The notes under the pieces: generated by a model
Database searches by the model: none
What the model was told of the DNA's origin: nothing
What the model saw: only the letters and a program-made list of their open reading frames with translations
Translations under genes and position numbers: made by a program
NCBI GenBank assembly: GCA_003952965.2
Contig: CM025852.1
Coordinates: forward strand, 5,902,263-5,966,262
Direction: 5' to 3'
Source of the DNA: Morella rubra
Lineage: Eukaryota; Streptophyta; Magnoliopsida; Fagales; Myricaceae
DNA: 64,000 nt
Shown: piece by piece, positions 62,150 through 64,000 of the stretch
How the letters are laid out: each line of letters opens with the position of its first letter
Numbering within the stretch: the first letter of the stretch is position 1

Positions 62150-64000
62150 CTAACATGTTCTGTAACAGAGGGAATAAAGACCTAACTTTTCAGCTCCAGT
62201 CAGGCAGTCATGATCAAACCCATGTCCCACTAGAAAGCTAGAAATTAATGATGTTAACTACACCACCATAGAAGATTAGTAGAGAACCAAAATCATATAG
62301 TTCTCACCACCATAGTTCCAATGGGCAGAAGAGGTCCCAGATCGAATTTCTGAAAGCGAAAGGAAAACAAGGAGAGGAGGAGGCCCACGTGTTGTGGTAC
62401 ACAAACAAAGATCACTGAAATATTGAGGTGGAGGCCCATGCAAAGAAAGGAAGTGAAAGCACAAAATCCTCGTCATTTCCTACTCGAAGCACAATGCACC
62501 ATTCTCACCAAAATTTATGATCACCTCGAATGACAGAAAAGGACAAGAATCTGCATACTGTCCGGTCCTTTTCTTTCTTTTGTAGAAGTAGTGGTGTTCA
62601 TTAAAGTGAAAAAAAAGTGGAAGAACAAGCGGGTCACCGCCTCAAATGATGAAACCAAAAGAAACGAAGCAGGTGATCATCAGTCGTCGTTTCCTTCGTT
62701 TGACCACACCTAGAAAGACAAGAATAGCCTATTCATTGGTTGTTCCAGGAGCTGTTGTGAGCTCCTCAGATTAATTGCCTTATAAGCTGAGTTCCTCAGT
62801 AACCAAATGAGGAAAGAAAAACTAGTCATTCATACCCATCACGTAGCAATTATCACTGTACTCCCATGGCAAATAGTTAAGAAAGGTTAAGGAAACATCA
62901 GCCGGGAAAATCGAGCAAACAGCTTTGGCCGATGCATGCATGATGCCTTGAGAAAGTAATAGTTGACTTCCCATGAAAAATCGTTGTCACTTCATGTACA
63001 TGCACGGTTGCACAAGTCCCTTACGAATCCAATATACATTGAACAAGCTGTCTTTATGGGTTGCTGGCTTCGCACGCAGGGATACTTTCTATAGTAATTC
63101 AGATTTGACTCTTCCTGTCTAGCGTTCCTTGCGTTCTTATAACCAATCAAATGCACTCAAGCCTAAAACAAAGCATCTCTTTGTCTAGCAAAGCATGTGT
63201 TGGGAGAGGGATTTCCCTCCACCAGTTGCTGCCATATAAGGGAAGGGCAGAATCCAGGGTTTAGATTCAGTCTTAGTAATAAGATTTTACTAAGTACTAA
63301 TAAACGTTCACGTGATCAGCCACCTCATTAATGACTTCAATTGACTGCTCAAATCAAATTATATATATAAAAAAATTAAAGCCATTGATCTTTTAATGGG
63401 CTAACTAATTTCATCTAGGGAAAAATACATTTTCCACCCACTAACTGCACCGTAAATAATTTACCCTTTGCACTATTTTAACCATATGCTCACAAATCCA
63501 ATTTATCAAAAATCCACTTTTATTAATTTTTTCAACCTCCAAAATATTTATTTAGTAACATTTCCAAAATTTTCATAAACTACTAGTTTACTATTATGAT
63601 TGAATCCGAACCCTAGAACCCAAATGTTGTTTTTTTTTTAACAAAAGAAATAATAGTATTCACTTAAAAAATTTCTTTGTCTAATATATTTTATTTATTC
63701 TTTTTTATATATTTTTTCAATTTTTAAAACTTAATTGCAGCTACAGTCTTTATAGTAATTACTTTTAACAAATAAATCCCTAAAGTACAGCATTGAACAT
63801 GTCATTATAGTTTATTTTTCAGACATATATGTTCCTCATCTACCAAACATTAACCCACTAACTGAGATGGGATCCATGATAGACTATTCGACTTTAACAA
63901 TAAACATGTAGACCCCGACCACATGTCAGTCTTTCATTAACTGGCTAATTTTTTATAGACAAAATAACCTATAGGTCTGAAAAATGGACCATAGGAATCT
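62150..64000. other. Gene-free right end
   Basis: No supported exon. From about 63417 one arm of the foldback MITE family is visible (GGGAAAAATACATTTTCCAC, then TTTACCCTTTGCACTATTTT); a partner arm is not obvious before the window ends. The rest is AT-rich and without recognised features. Confidence 0.55.

Overview
The window is nuclear DNA from a flowering plant, almost certainly a woody core eudicot. Genes have GT-AG introns, AT-rich intergenic DNA, long poly-A/T and CT/GA microsatellites, and proteins that align from memory almost end to end with Arabidopsis orthologues. The species cannot be fixed from the sequence; a rosid tree is my best guess. Nothing bacterial, viral-system-like or CRISPR-like is present.

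Seven protein genes are well supported, and their exon phases all close. In order they are: a NIP5;1-type boric-acid channel (+, 4181-8092); a JMJ32/JMJD7-type JmjC dioxygenase (+, 12720-16144); an intronless CCD4 carotenoid cleavage dioxygenase (+, 18533-20404); an APY7-type GDA1/CD39 apyrase (-, 27469-24185); a WAT1-related EamA transporter (-, 37132-31162); the Golgi tether subunit COG6 (-, 45943-41080); and an ABCG14-type half-size ABC transporter (+, 58824-61917). CCD4, APY7 and the WAT1-like gene are neighbours in Arabidopsis (At4g19170-At4g19180-At4g19185, from memory), as are COG6 and ABCG14 (At1g31780-At1g31770). The window therefore looks like two ancestral blocks joined, with NIP5;1 and JMJ32 on the left. 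The genes are not an operon. They share no pathway, although NIP5;1 and ABCG14 both serve long-distance transport from root to shoot (boron, cytokinin).

The most biologically telling signal is in the NIP5;1 leader. Two start-stop hexamers (AUG immediately followed by UAA) lie at 3879-3884 and 4066-4071, matching the known boron-responsive ribosome-stalling element of NIP5;1.

The gene-poor gaps hold small mobile elements. A 1093-bp Mutator-like non-autonomous transposon (51683-52775) has long terminal inverted repeats and a perfect 10-bp target duplication. A 272-bp TRIM retroelement fossil (51308-51579) has 77-bp terminal repeats, primer site and polypurine tract. There are also a probable solo copia LTR with a palindrome array (56360-57355), a copia reverse-transcriptase sliver (about 903-1050), L1-type LINE tails (one cut down to 14 nt inside a 20-bp target duplication), several foldback and hAT-like MITEs, and local tandem duplications. 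The 12.9-kb gap between COG6 and ABCG14 is the largest gene-free stretch.
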